From: Jeongeupia chitinilytica
GTDB lineage: Bacteria; Pseudomonadota; Gammaproteobacteria; Burkholderiales; Chitinibacteraceae
DNA: 64,000 bases
Reading direction: 5' to 3'
Assembly (NCBI RefSeq): GCF_014652315.1
Contig: NZ_BMYO01000002.1
Coordinates: 186,001-250,000, forward strand
Shown: in pieces, positions 56,638 through 64,000 of the stretch
How positions within the stretch are numbered: position 1 is the first letter of the stretch
Layout: the number at the start of each line of letters is the position of its first letter
Program-made: the position numbers and the translations under genes
Notes under the pieces: model-generated
What the model saw: the letters and a program-made list of their open reading frames with translations, nothing else
Told to the model about the DNA's origin: nothing
The model's database searches: none

Positions 56638-56656
56638 GCACGCTGCCAGCCATTCG

Positions 56657-56685
56657 ACAGGCCCGGTCCATACCGGGCCTGTTTC
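56657..56685 (+). terminator. Hairpin terminator after pheA
   Basis: ACAGGCCCGGT (56657-56667) pairs with ACCGGGCCTGT (56672-56682) across a four-base loop and is followed by TTTC. It is a moderate terminator and may allow read-through into the LOG gene. Confidence 0.7.
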
Positions 56686-56706
56686 ATTCTGAAGGGAGAT
56701 CGGACA

Positions 56707-57294
56707 ATGAAGTCGGTAGTGGTTTTCTGCGGTTCGCGCCACGGCGCCCGTCCCGAATACGCCGAAGCGGCGCGCACCCTCGGCCGTCAGCTCGCCGAGC
56801 GGCAGATCGCGCTGGTCTATGGCGGCGGCAATGTCGGGCTGATGGGTGACGTCGCGCAGGCCTGTCTCGGCGCCAGTGGCCGCGTTGTCGGTGTCATTCC
56901 CGAGTTCATGGTCGAGCGGGAGCTGGCGCTGGCAGAATGCACGGAGCTGCTGGTGGTCGACTCGATGCACACGCGCAAGGCGAAGATGGCCGACATCGCC
57001 GACGGATTCATCGCCATGCCCGGCGGATTCGGTACCTTTGACGAACTGTTCGAAATCCTGACCTGGTCGCAGATCGGCCTGCATGGCAAACCGGTCGGCG
57101 TGCTCAACACCGCGGGTTACTTCGACCAGCTGCTCGGCTTCATTCGCCAGACCGTGACCGAAGGTTTCGTGCGCGAAACGGAGGCCGAACGCATTGCCGT
57201 GGCCGACGATCCGGCCGCGCTGCTCGATACCCTGGCGGCCACGCCGGTACTGCCGGCGCGCTGGGCCAAGGCGGATCTGTTGAAAAAGAGCTGA
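56707..57294 (+). CDS. LOG-family nucleoside 5'-monophosphate phosphoribohydrolase
   Basis: 195 residues of the TIGR00730/LOG family: VVFCGSRHGARPEY, YGGGNVGLMGDVAQA and the signature PGGFGTFDELFE (catalytic Arg/Glu region). Members hydrolyse cytokinin riboside monophosphates or AMP-like nucleotides. The bacterial role is usually unknown. AAGGGAGA lies before the ATG. It sits between pheA and hisC, where the aromatic superoperon would usually go straight on. Confidence 0.92.
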   Translation: MKSVVVFCGSRHGARPEYAEAARTLGRQLAERQIALVYGGGNVGLMGDVAQACLGASGRVVGVIPEFMVERELALAECTELLVVDSMHTRKAKMADIADGFIAMPGGFGTFDELFEILTWSQIGLHGKPVGVLNTAGYFDQLLGFIRQTVTEGFVRETEAERIAVADDPAALLDTLAATPVLPARWAKADLLKKS

Positions 57295-57361
57295 TTCGGC
57301 TGCCCCTCGTTCACGACTGATTCGCGGTACCTGTCCACATTCCAGAAAGCAGGGAAAAAGC

Positions 57362-58459
57362 ATGCTTGCCGAACTCGCGCCCCATCATATCCGCGCCATC
57401 GCGCCTTACCAGCCGGGCAAGCCGATCGGCGAACTCGCACGTGAACTGGGTCTCGATCCGGCAACCATCGTCAAGCTGGCGTCGAACGAAAACCCGCTCG
57501 GCATCGGGCCGAAGGCGAGGGCGGCGGTCGAACGTGAACTTGCCGAGCTGGCGCGGTATCCGGACGGCAGCGGCTACGAGCTCAAGGCGAAGATCGCGCG
57601 GAAGTTCGGCGTCGGCGAAGCGCAGATCGTCCTCGGCAACGGTTCGAACGACGTACTCGACCTGATTGCCCGCACTTTCCTGACTGCGGGGGATTCGTCG
57701 GTGTACTCGCAGTATGCCTTCGCGGTCTACCCGCTGGCTGTACAGGCGATGGGGGCCGAGGGCATCGCGGTGCGGGCAGTCGACTACGGCCACGACCTGG
57801 AAGCGATGCGTGCGGCCATCCGGCCGGATACCAAGATCGTCTGGATCGCCAATCCGAACAATCCGACGGGAACCCTCGCGCGACCGGGCGATCTGATCGA
57901 ATTCCTCGAGCTGTGCCCGGCCCATGTGCTGGTCGTGCTCGACGAGGCGTACACCGAATACCTGCCGCGCGAAAAGCGTTCGGATTCGATTGCCTGGCTG
58001 CGGCAGTTTCCCAACCTGATCGTCGTACGGACCTTCTCGAAGGCCTACGGGCTGGCCGGCCTGCGCGTCGGCATGGCACTGGCATCACCCGAGGTCGCCG
58101 ACCTGCTCAACCGGCTGCGCCAGCCGTTCAACGTCAACAGTCTTGCGCAGGCGGCCGCTTGCGCGGCACTCGACGACGATGCGTTCCTTGCCGAATCGGT
58201 CCGCGTCAACCTGGCCGGCATGGCGCAGCTGACCGCGGCATTCCAGCGCATGGGGCTGTCGTTCATCCAGAGTTACGGCAATTTCGTCACCTTCCATTGC
58301 GGTGACGCCGGGCTGCTGAACCGCTTCATGCTCGAGCGTGGCGTCATCGTCCGGCCGCTGGCCGGTTACGGTCTGCCGAACAGCCTGCGCGTGTCGATCG
58401 GTCTGCCCGAGGAGAACGCCCGCTTCATCGCCGTACTCGAAGAAGCCATGGACGACTGA
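57362..58459 (+). CDS. hisC: Histidinol-phosphate / aromatic aminotransferase
   Basis: 365 residues. A class I/II PLP aminotransferase of the HisC2 type (KLASNENPLGIGP, GNGSNDVLDLIARTF, IANPNNPTGTLA, DEAYTEYL, PLP lysine in RTFSKAYGLAGLRVG). It transaminates histidinol phosphate and, in superoperons with pheA, probably also phenylpyruvate or prephenate. ATG 57362 follows AGGGAAAA. It is 67 bases from the LOG gene and is followed by chaA. Confidence 0.94.
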   Translation: MLAELAPHHIRAIAPYQPGKPIGELARELGLDPATIVKLASNENPLGIGPKARAAVERELAELARYPDGSGYELKAKIARKFGVGEAQIVLGNGSNDVLDLIARTFLTAGDSSVYSQYAFAVYPLAVQAMGAEGIAVRAVDYGHDLEAMRAAIRPDTKIVWIANPNNPTGTLARPGDLIEFLELCPAHVLVVLDEAYTEYLPREKRSDSIAWLRQFPNLIVVRTFSKAYGLAGLRVGMALASPEVADLLNRLRQPFNVNSLAQAAACAALDDDAFLAESVRVNLAGMAQLTAAFQRMGLSFIQSYGNFVTFHCGDAGLLNRFMLERGVIVRPLAGYGLPNSLRVSIGLPEENARFIAVLEEAMDD

Positions 58460-58594
58460 ATCGCCGGCCGGTTTCCGCTGGGGTTGCAGCGGCCGGGCCG
58501 AAATCTGCTCGCTTCCGGAAGCGGGCGATACTAAGTTTTCTCTATCCCATCAACCGGAACCCGCCTGCGTGCGGTTTGTTTCAAGGAGCACATA

Positions 58595-59671
58595 TTGTCG
58601 CTGAACACGATACCTCGCTGGACCTGGGCGCTGCCCGTGATTGCCTGGGGGGCGATGTTTGCGTCGCCGTTTGCCGGCGGCGCGACGCTATTCCTGATGC
58701 TGGTCGGTGTGGCACTGGCCGGTACCGTCTTTGCCGCGGTTCACCATGCTGAAGTCGTGGCGCACCGGGTCGGCGAGCCGTTCGGTACGCTGGTGCTGGC
58801 ACTCGCGGTCACGGTGATCGAGGTCGCGCTGATCATCTCGGTCATGTTGCCCGGTGGTGAAGCCAAGGCCGCGCTGGCACGCGATACGGTGTTCGCGGCC
58901 ATCATGATCGTCTGCAACGGCATCGTGGGTCTTTGCCTGCTGCTCGGCGGCTTGCGGCATCGCGAGCAGGACTTCCAGCTGCGCGGCGCCAGCACGGCGA
59001 TGACGGTGCTTGCGTCGCTGGCGGTGCTGACGCTGATCCTGCCGAGCTATGCGCAGGCGATGCCGGGACCGTTTCTCGGGTCGACCCAGCTGGCGTTCAT
59101 CGGCGTCGTCTCGCTGCTGCTCTACGGAACCTTCGTGTTCGTGCAGACGATCCGGCATCGCGATTATTTCCTCGCGGAAGGTCCGAACGAGGACGTACAT
59201 GCGGCGCCGCCGAGTCTGAAAGTGACCTGGATCAGCGTCGGCCTGCTGCTGCTGTGCCTGGTCGCCGTCGTCGGTCTGGCCAAGGTGCTGTCGCCGGCGG
59301 TCGAGCTGACCGTGGCGAACGCCGGTGCGCCGGAGGCCGTGGTCGGCATCGTCATCGCCGGCCTGGTCCTGCTGCCCGAAGGCATTGCCGCGGCGCGTGC
59401 TGCACGTGCCGACCGGCTGCAGACCAGCCTGAATCTCGCGCTCGGTTCGGCGCTGGCGACCATCGGCCTGACGATTCCGACCGTGGCGATCATTTTCGTC
59501 TTCACCGGCAAGCCGCTGCTGCTGGGGCTGCCGATGAAGGAAACCGTGCTGCTCGGCCTGACGCTGCTGGTCGGCTCGATGAGCCTGGCCACCGGGCGGA
59601 CGACGGTGCTGCAGGGCATCGTGCATCTGGTGATCTTCGCGTCGTTCTTCTTCTTCGCCGTCATTCCCTGA
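58595..59671 (+). CDS. chaA: ChaA-type calcium/proton antiporter
   Basis: 358 residues with about ten or eleven membrane helices in two repeats. The acidic core motif of each CaCA repeat is seen in GTLVLALAVTVIEVALI and in AVVGIVIAGLVLLPEGIAAARAARADR (the conserved Glu of each half). ChaA exchanges Ca2+ or Na+/K+ for H+ at alkaline pH. The start is TTG 58595, eight bases behind AAGGAG; no ATG suits. It ends before the terminator at 59709, which it shares with the convergent mscL. Confidence 0.9.
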   Translation: MSLNTIPRWTWALPVIAWGAMFASPFAGGATLFLMLVGVALAGTVFAAVHHAEVVAHRVGEPFGTLVLALAVTVIEVALIISVMLPGGEAKAALARDTVFAAIMIVCNGIVGLCLLLGGLRHREQDFQLRGASTAMTVLASLAVLTLILPSYAQAMPGPFLGSTQLAFIGVVSLLLYGTFVFVQTIRHRDYFLAEGPNEDVHAAPPSLKVTWISVGLLLLCLVAVVGLAKVLSPAVELTVANAGAPEAVVGIVIAGLVLLPEGIAAARAARADRLQTSLNLALGSALATIGLTIPTVAIIFVFTGKPLLLGLPMKETVLLGLTLLVGSMSLATGRTTVLQGIVHLVIFASFFFFAVIP

Positions 59672-59708
59672 CGTTGCGGGATGCGGCCGCGTTCCGGTCG
59701 CAAGACGC

Positions 59709-59740
59709 AAAAAAAGCGCCCCGACAGGGCGCTTTTTCTT
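59709..59740 (+). terminator. Bidirectional terminator between chaA and mscL
   Basis: AAAAAGCGCCC (59711-59721) pairs with GGGCGCTTTTT (59727-59737) with a five-base CGACA loop. A and T runs lie on both sides, so it can serve both converging genes. Confidence 0.9.
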
Positions 59741-59752
59741 TTGGGCTGCCGC

Positions 59753-60172
59753 TTACTTCTTCAGCAGGTCGCGGATTTCTCGCAGCAGTTGCACGTCCTC
59801 CGGCGTGGGGGCCGGCGCGGCGGCCGGCTCTTCGCGCTTGAGCTTGTTCATCGCCTTGACGACCAGAAAGATCGCGAAGGCGACGATGATGAAGCTGATC
59901 ATGGTGTTGATGAACACGCCGAAGTTCAGCGTCACCGCGCCGGCTTTCTGTGCGGCGTCGAGCGAGGCGTAGGGGCCGGGGATCTTGCCGTCCGACAGTG
60001 TCAGGAACAGGTTGGCAAAGTCGACCTTGCCGATCAGGAAACCGAGCGGCGGCATGATCACGTCCTTGACCAGCGAGTCGACGATCTTGCCGAATGCCGC
60101 GCCGATGACGACACCGACCGCGAGGTCGATGACGTTGCCGCGCATGGCAAATTCCTTGAATTCCTTGAACAT
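59753..60172 (-). CDS. mscL: Large-conductance mechanosensitive channel MscL
   Basis: 139 residues. The homopentameric safety valve opens on membrane tension during hypoosmotic shock. It begins MFKEFKEFAMRGNVIDLAVGVVIGAAFGKIVDSLVKDVIMP (TM1), with the family's periplasmic loop and TM2 (FGVFINTMISFIIVAFAIFLVVKAMNKLK), and ends in the C-terminal helix (EDVQLLREIRDLLKK). It has no operon partner; rlmM lies upstream of it on the minus strand. Confidence 0.98.
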   Translation of the reverse strand: MFKEFKEFAMRGNVIDLAVGVVIGAAFGKIVDSLVKDVIMPPLGFLIGKVDFANLFLTLSDGKIPGPYASLDAAQKAGAVTLNFGVFINTMISFIIVAFAIFLVVKAMNKLKREEPAAAPAPTPEDVQLLREIRDLLKK

Positions 60173-60258
60173 CGTGTATCTCCGTTATTGTGGGCAAAGC
60201 GGTACGGCCGTCATGACGGCCGGATTGCTGTAAGCCTAGTGAGCGCGACCGAATGCTG

Positions 60259-61317
60259 TCAACGCACTTTGGTACGTGTCAGGTAGCAGGTAATTTCTTC
60301 GCGATCGTGGTAGAGCTGCTTGGCGCTCAGTTCGTAGTCGATGCCGGCGCTGTACAGCGCGTTGTCGATCAGGTCGAAACAGCGTTCGATTTCGCTCCAG
60401 CGCTTCTTCATCGGCAGCTTGAGGTTGAACACCGCGTGGCGCACATGGCCGCGGGTGAACCAGTCGGCGACCAGCTGGGCGATGCGCGCCGGTTGTTCGA
60501 CCATGTCGCACACGAGCCAGTCGACCGGATGCGGCGGGCGGAACTTGAAACCGTCCTGGCGCAGGTGCTTCACGTGCGGGTGGATCGCCATGTCGCCCTT
60601 CATCGGACCGTTGTCGATCGCGAACACCTTGAGGCCATGGGCGACGAGCTGGAAGGTCCAGCCACCCGGTGCCGCGCCGAGGTCGACACCGACCATGCCC
60701 GGCTTCATCTTCGCCTCGGCATCGGGCACCAGCAGCATCAGCGCTTCGGCCAGCTTCAGCGTCGAGCGGCTCGGTGCGCCGGTCGGCATGCGTACGCGGG
60801 CAATACCCAGCGGCCACGGGCTGGCCAGCGCCGGTTTGGCGACGCTGATCCAGACCTCGGACATCGAGGTGAAGAACAGGTGCAGCCGGTGGCGGCCGCG
60901 ACGTGCGTCGAGTGCCTTGCGCTTTTGCAGCGCGGCTTCGACGATGGCACCGAAGCGCTTGCAGAAACCCGAAAGCGGCTTGCCGGCGTCGCTGTCCGGA
61001 TGCTCGAGCCACACGGCCTGCCACGGTGCGGCATAGCGCGCATCCAGTGCGTCGAGCGCATCGGTGATCGGCGTCAGCCGGTCGCGTTCGCCGAGCTCGA
61101 CCCTTGCGAGCGCCAGCAGCACCTGGCGCGTGAAGATCAGCCGGGTGACGTCGAGCGTCTGGTGCAGTTGCGTCAGCTCGTAGCTGTCGTCGGCCTCGAA
61201 CACGACATAGCCGACACCGACCTGCCAGCGGCCATCGAGCGGATGGCGCGCTGCGAATTCCTGTTGGCAATCGGCTTCGAAACCGGGTCGGCAATACAGC
61301 AGCAGGGCGGGATTCAT
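60259..61317 (-). CDS. rlmM: 23S rRNA 2'-O-methyltransferase RlmM
   Basis: 352 residues. RlmM modifies cytidine 2498 of 23S rRNA. The N-terminal THUMP-like part (LLYCRPGFEADCQQEFAARHP) and the SAM domain (GVDLGAAPGGWTFQLVAHG, with catalytic DxxxK elements LVCDMVEQP and FNLKLPMKKRW) match the family. The ATG at 61317 is chosen; an in-frame start at 61383 adds unlike sequence. It ends with CYLTRTKVR. Confidence 0.95.
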   Translation of the reverse strand: MNPALLLYCRPGFEADCQQEFAARHPLDGRWQVGVGYVVFEADDSYELTQLHQTLDVTRLIFTRQVLLALARVELGERDRLTPITDALDALDARYAAPWQAVWLEHPDSDAGKPLSGFCKRFGAIVEAALQKRKALDARRGRHRLHLFFTSMSEVWISVAKPALASPWPLGIARVRMPTGAPSRSTLKLAEALMLLVPDAEAKMKPGMVGVDLGAAPGGWTFQLVAHGLKVFAIDNGPMKGDMAIHPHVKHLRQDGFKFRPPHPVDWLVCDMVEQPARIAQLVADWFTRGHVRHAVFNLKLPMKKRWSEIERCFDLIDNALYSAGIDYELSAKQLYHDREEITCYLTRTKVR

Positions 61318-61434
61318 CGCGGCGACTCGCAAAACCGCAGAGGATAACGCATTTGCCGCCGCCGGGGCGGTGCATAAGACCAAGGGCGGCGCACGGTGCT
61401 AGGCTGAAAAACGTCGGTCAGGAAGGGACGAGCC

Positions 61435-62673
61435 ATGCCTGCGCGCAGCGAGGCGATACCCGTGCCGGGCAGCCGCGTTGCCGTGGTCGGTGCCGGGCTG
61501 GCCGGGCTGCTGACGGCCGCACTGCTGGCGAGGCAGTACCGGGTAACGCTGTACGAGGCCAGCGGCGATCGGGCAGGCCGTGTTGTCGATGTCACCCTCG
61601 ACGGGCAGTCATGCGTGGTCGATGTCGCGTTGCCGATGTTCTGTGCGGCCAGCCCGAAACTGAAGGCGCTGCTGGCTTCGCAACGGGTGGAAACACGCGA
61701 TTGTGCCGCGACGCTCGGGGTGTCGATCGATGCGGGCCGGCTCGAGTGGGGAGATCCGGGACACCGGTTCGCGCAGCGGCGCCTGCTGTTGTCACCGGGG
61801 TATCTGCGTCTGCTTGCGGACGTCCGGCGCTTTCGGCGCCATGCCGATACGCTGCTGCTCGACGCAATCGTCACCCGCTATAGCGTGAACCGATTGCTGG
61901 CGCAGGCCGGCTACGGGACGGCATTCCGCGACGGCTATCTGCGCCCGCTCGCTGCGGCGCTGTGGCAGGCGCCGCACATCGATTTCGCCGGGCTGCCGGC
62001 GGCCGTGCTGCTGAGACGGTTCATCGACCACGAACGCCTCGGCCGGCGCTGGTGCAGCGTCGTGACGCCGGGATGGCAGACGGTGCTGGCGGGGGGGATG
62101 GACGACTTCCGTGCCGCCACGCCGGTACTCGCGGTCCGGCGCGAGCCGCTGGGCGTGCTGATCGAAACCGCCGGGCAGGTCGACCGGGTCGACGCGGCGG
62201 TGATGGCGCTGAAATCGCCGCAGCATCTGCTGGTCGATGCCGACAGCGCCGAAACGGCCGCGCTGGCCGCGCTGGGTTTCCGGGCCGCGTCGTTCTGCCT
62301 GCACAGCGACCGGCGGCTGCTGCCACGCCGGCGCGCGGTCTGGTCCGTCGCCAACTGGCTGCAACGCCGCGACGGTGCGGCCTGCCTCAGTCTGGATTTG
62401 AACCGGCTGCAAGCGCTGCCGTTCAGAACGCCGTTGTTGCTGAGCATCGATCCGCTGGTCGCACCGGCACGGATGATCTGCAGCGTCGAGCGCCGTCTGC
62501 CGGTACTCGACCATGCAGGCAGACAGGCGCAGGCAGAGGTCGATGCGCTGCAAGGCCACCGTGCGACCTGGTACGCGGGCGCATGGACCGGCGACGGTCT
62601 GGCCGAAGACGCCATCGTGTCGGCGCTGCGCATCGCCGCCGCTTTCGGCACCAGCCCCGACTGGGATCGCTGA
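61435..62673 (+). CDS. FAD/NAD(P)-binding amine-oxidase-like protein
   Basis: 412 residues. The N-terminal FAD-binding motif is VAVVGAGLAGLLTAALLARQYRVTLYEAS. The rest resembles the predicted NAD/FAD-binding proteins (COG2907 group), which lack a known reaction; the C-terminal FAD contact appears in ATWYAGAWTGDGLAEDAI. A companion cyclopropane synthase or DUF1365 gene, common next to this group, is not seen here. Function is unknown. The GNAT gene follows after 58 bases. Confidence 0.8.
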   Translation: MPARSEAIPVPGSRVAVVGAGLAGLLTAALLARQYRVTLYEASGDRAGRVVDVTLDGQSCVVDVALPMFCAASPKLKALLASQRVETRDCAATLGVSIDAGRLEWGDPGHRFAQRRLLLSPGYLRLLADVRRFRRHADTLLLDAIVTRYSVNRLLAQAGYGTAFRDGYLRPLAAALWQAPHIDFAGLPAAVLLRRFIDHERLGRRWCSVVTPGWQTVLAGGMDDFRAATPVLAVRREPLGVLIETAGQVDRVDAAVMALKSPQHLLVDADSAETAALAALGFRAASFCLHSDRRLLPRRRAVWSVANWLQRRDGAACLSLDLNRLQALPFRTPLLLSIDPLVAPARMICSVERRLPVLDHAGRQAQAEVDALQGHRATWYAGAWTGDGLAEDAIVSALRIAAAFGTSPDWDR

Positions 62674-62731
62674 TGCGGAACCGATGCCGGTCTACGCGGT
62701 CATTTCCGGTTGCATCCTTCCGGTTCCGCCC

Positions 62732-63295
62732 ATGTCCAACCACAGCGACTTCCCCGAGCTAGCGACTGCTCGCTTCGTGCTGCGCGAGTTCGTCCAGTCC
62801 GACATTGACGCGGTGTTCCGCGGCTTGTCGCACCCGCAGGTGATCGCGCATTACGGCGTGTCGTACGCAACGCGCGACGACACGCAGCAGCAGATGGACT
62901 GGTTCCGGCAATTGGTTGTCGAGCAGCGCGGCATCTGGTGGGCGATTGGTGATGCCAATGCACCAGCGACTCTGCTGGGCGCCTGCGGGTTCAACGACCG
63001 GGATCACGATCATCGTCACGCCGACATCGGCTACTGGTTGCTGCCCGAGTTCTGGGGGCGCGCGGTAATGCGCGAATGCCTGCCCGCAATGCTCGACTAC
63101 GGCTTCGGCGCACTGGCGCTGCACCGGATTGCCGCGGAGGTCGAACCGGAAAACATCCGCAGCAGCAGCCTGCTGGTCGACTTGGGTTTCGTGCACGAAG
63201 GCACACGGCGCGAGTGCGAGTTCAAGGACGGCCGCTTCCTCGACCTGGCTGACTACGCGCTGCTGCACCGCGAGTGGCGCGGTACCGGGCGTTAG
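62732..63295 (+). CDS. GNAT-family N-acetyltransferase (RimJ/RimL-like)
   Basis: 187 residues. It starts ELATARFVLREFVQSDIDAVFRGLSHP, with the acetyl-CoA region IGYWLLPEFWGRAVMRECLPAMLDYGF and NIRSSSLLVDLGFVHEGTRRE. It belongs with ribosomal-protein or small-molecule acetyltransferases; the substrate is unknown. ATG 62732 is chosen; an upstream in-frame ATG at 62684 would add 16 residues. Its last four bases overlap the end of the convergent gene downstream. Confidence 0.88.
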   Translation: MSNHSDFPELATARFVLREFVQSDIDAVFRGLSHPQVIAHYGVSYATRDDTQQQMDWFRQLVVEQRGIWWAIGDANAPATLLGACGFNDRDHDHRHADIGYWLLPEFWGRAVMRECLPAMLDYGFGALALHRIAAEVEPENIRSSSLLVDLGFVHEGTRRECEFKDGRFLDLADYALLHREWRGTGR

Positions 63296-63951
63296 TCCGC
63301 CAGATACTTGGCGTCGTCGAAGGTCACGACCCACTGCGGCCGGTAGATCACCAGCAGCGCCAGATTGGTGCCGGTGGTGAACGCTTCGGGCCAGCCCATC
63401 AGGAAGTAGTACGGCAGTTGCTCGGTCAGCAGGAAGTCGAACGTGTACGGGCCGAACGTTGCCAGCAGGCCGCAAGTCAGTAGCCCGACCAGCCACATCG
63501 ACAGCGCCGCGGCGGCAAAGGCGTTGAGGAAGATGTAGACGAAGTAGTTCAGCGGCAGCCTTGTCTGCGCCAGCCGCAACAGGGCCTGCGTCAGCAGGCA
63601 GGGCAGCGCGGCAGTGATCAGCCACGACAGGCCGAACGCGCCCCAGTCGGCGTGGCCGAAGCCGGTGTCGATGGCCAGCGCGGCGGCGAGGCCGAGCAGC
63701 GCGCGGTCCCGCCCGGCGATCAGGGTCAGCGCGGTGGCGCCGATCAGGTGGAAGCTCAGTCCGGGCTGGATGTTGGCCTTCATCTGCCAGAACAGCAGTG
63801 CGGCGACGGTGGCGCCCAGCCAGCCGGTGATGGCCGACTGCGACAGCGCAAACCAGGGGACCCGCAGTGCTGCACGAAGCAGCAGCAAAACGGCCGCCAT
63901 CCACGACAGGGCGAGCAGCCAGAGCGGAAATTGCGAGGAAACGAAATTCAT
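63292..63951 (-). CDS. CbiM-like (energy-coupling factor) membrane protein
   Basis: 219 residues with six or seven membrane helices. It resembles the predicted membrane group allied to CbiM, the substrate-specificity component of cobalt/nickel ECF transporters (GLSFHLIGATALTLIAG, LNYFVYIFLNAFAAAAL). The N-terminal His motif of true CbiM (MHIxDG) is not visible, so it may not bind metal. No other ECF components are in the window. It overlaps the GNAT gene end-to-end by four bases. Confidence 0.78.
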   Translation of the reverse strand: MNFVSSQFPLWLLALSWMAAVLLLLRAALRVPWFALSQSAITGWLGATVAALLFWQMKANIQPGLSFHLIGATALTLIAGRDRALLGLAAALAIDTGFGHADWGAFGLSWLITAALPCLLTQALLRLAQTRLPLNYFVYIFLNAFAAAALSMWLVGLLTCGLLATFGPYTFDFLLTEQLPYYFLMGWPEAFTTGTNLALLVIYRPQWVVTFDDAKYLAD

Positions 63952-64000
63952 GCCGGAACGGGAGCAAGGCGACAGCCGGCATCTTAGTGCAGCCGCCAGT

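Overview
The window is GC-rich (clearly above 60% by eye), densely coded chromosomal DNA of a betaproteobacterium. ClpB, TypA, GyrA, SerC, PheA, SerS, RarA, LolA, HslR, YdfG and the type II secretion proteins all read as betaproteobacterial. A secreted protein with a chitin-binding (CBM5/12-type) module, together with the gene set, suggests a Neisseriales/Chitinibacteraceae-like soil or water bacterium (genera such as Jeongeupia or Chitiniphilus). That placement is inference. I see no rRNA, CRISPR array, insertion sequence, prophage or plasmid function.

Layout. 1-7.6 kb: 3' end of a chemotaxis receptor, an alpha/beta hydrolase, clpB with a sigma-32 promoter, a membrane diguanylate cyclase and a FUSC-family membrane protein. 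7.8-14.0 kb: pta, typA and a secreted CBM5/12 plus PL14-like lyase whose Pro-Thr linker is encoded by 114 perfect copies of one hexanucleotide. 14.1-20.7 kb: ydfG, then hslR and a REC-REC-GGDEF regulator, an M61 peptidase and a GGDEF-EAL protein. 20.7-28.6 kb: a phosphonate island with a binding protein, a PhnZ-like HD oxygenase, an ABC ATPase, a fused permease, PhnW, PhnX and an FAD oxidoreductase. 28.7-38.3 kb: a secreted hypothetical protein, a YkgJ-type cysteine-cluster protein, a LysR/EamA divergent pair, an NAD-fold protein coupled to hrpA, a PAS protein, and tRNA-Val and tRNA-Asp. 38.4-44.7 kb: gspC-gspD-gspE followed by PilZ, SRPBCC and ArnD-like genes. 44.8-50.3 kb (minus strand): QmcA/NfeD, serS, rarA, lolA and an OmpA protein. 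50.5-58.5 kb: gyrA, two thioesterases, serC, a small membrane protein, pheA, a LOG gene and hisC. 58.6-64 kb: chaA, mscL, rlmM, an FAD protein, a GNAT and a CbiM-like membrane protein.

How it works together. The phosphonate island can import 2-aminoethylphosphonate and convert it through phosphonoacetaldehyde (PhnW) to acetaldehyde and phosphate (PhnX). It also carries a second, oxygenase-type route: a PhnZ-like enzyme with every catalytic residue I can recall, but no PhnY hydroxylase beside it. Two of its transcription units share an almost superimposable promoter/operator built on GTCTAGAC, in a genome where CTAG is very rare. The gyrA-serC-pheA-hisC run is a modified version of the proteobacterial serC/aromatic superoperon, with tyrA, aroA and cmk missing and thioesterases and a LOG gene inserted. 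Cyclic-di-GMP proteins are scattered through the window (three GGDEF proteins and one PilZ protein). The PilZ gene sits directly behind the secretion ATPase gspE.

The most noteworthy items are the phosphonate island with its shared control element, the 684-bp hexanucleotide tract, the large inverted repeat between phnW and phnX, and the gspCDE-PilZ-SRPBCC-ArnD gene string.
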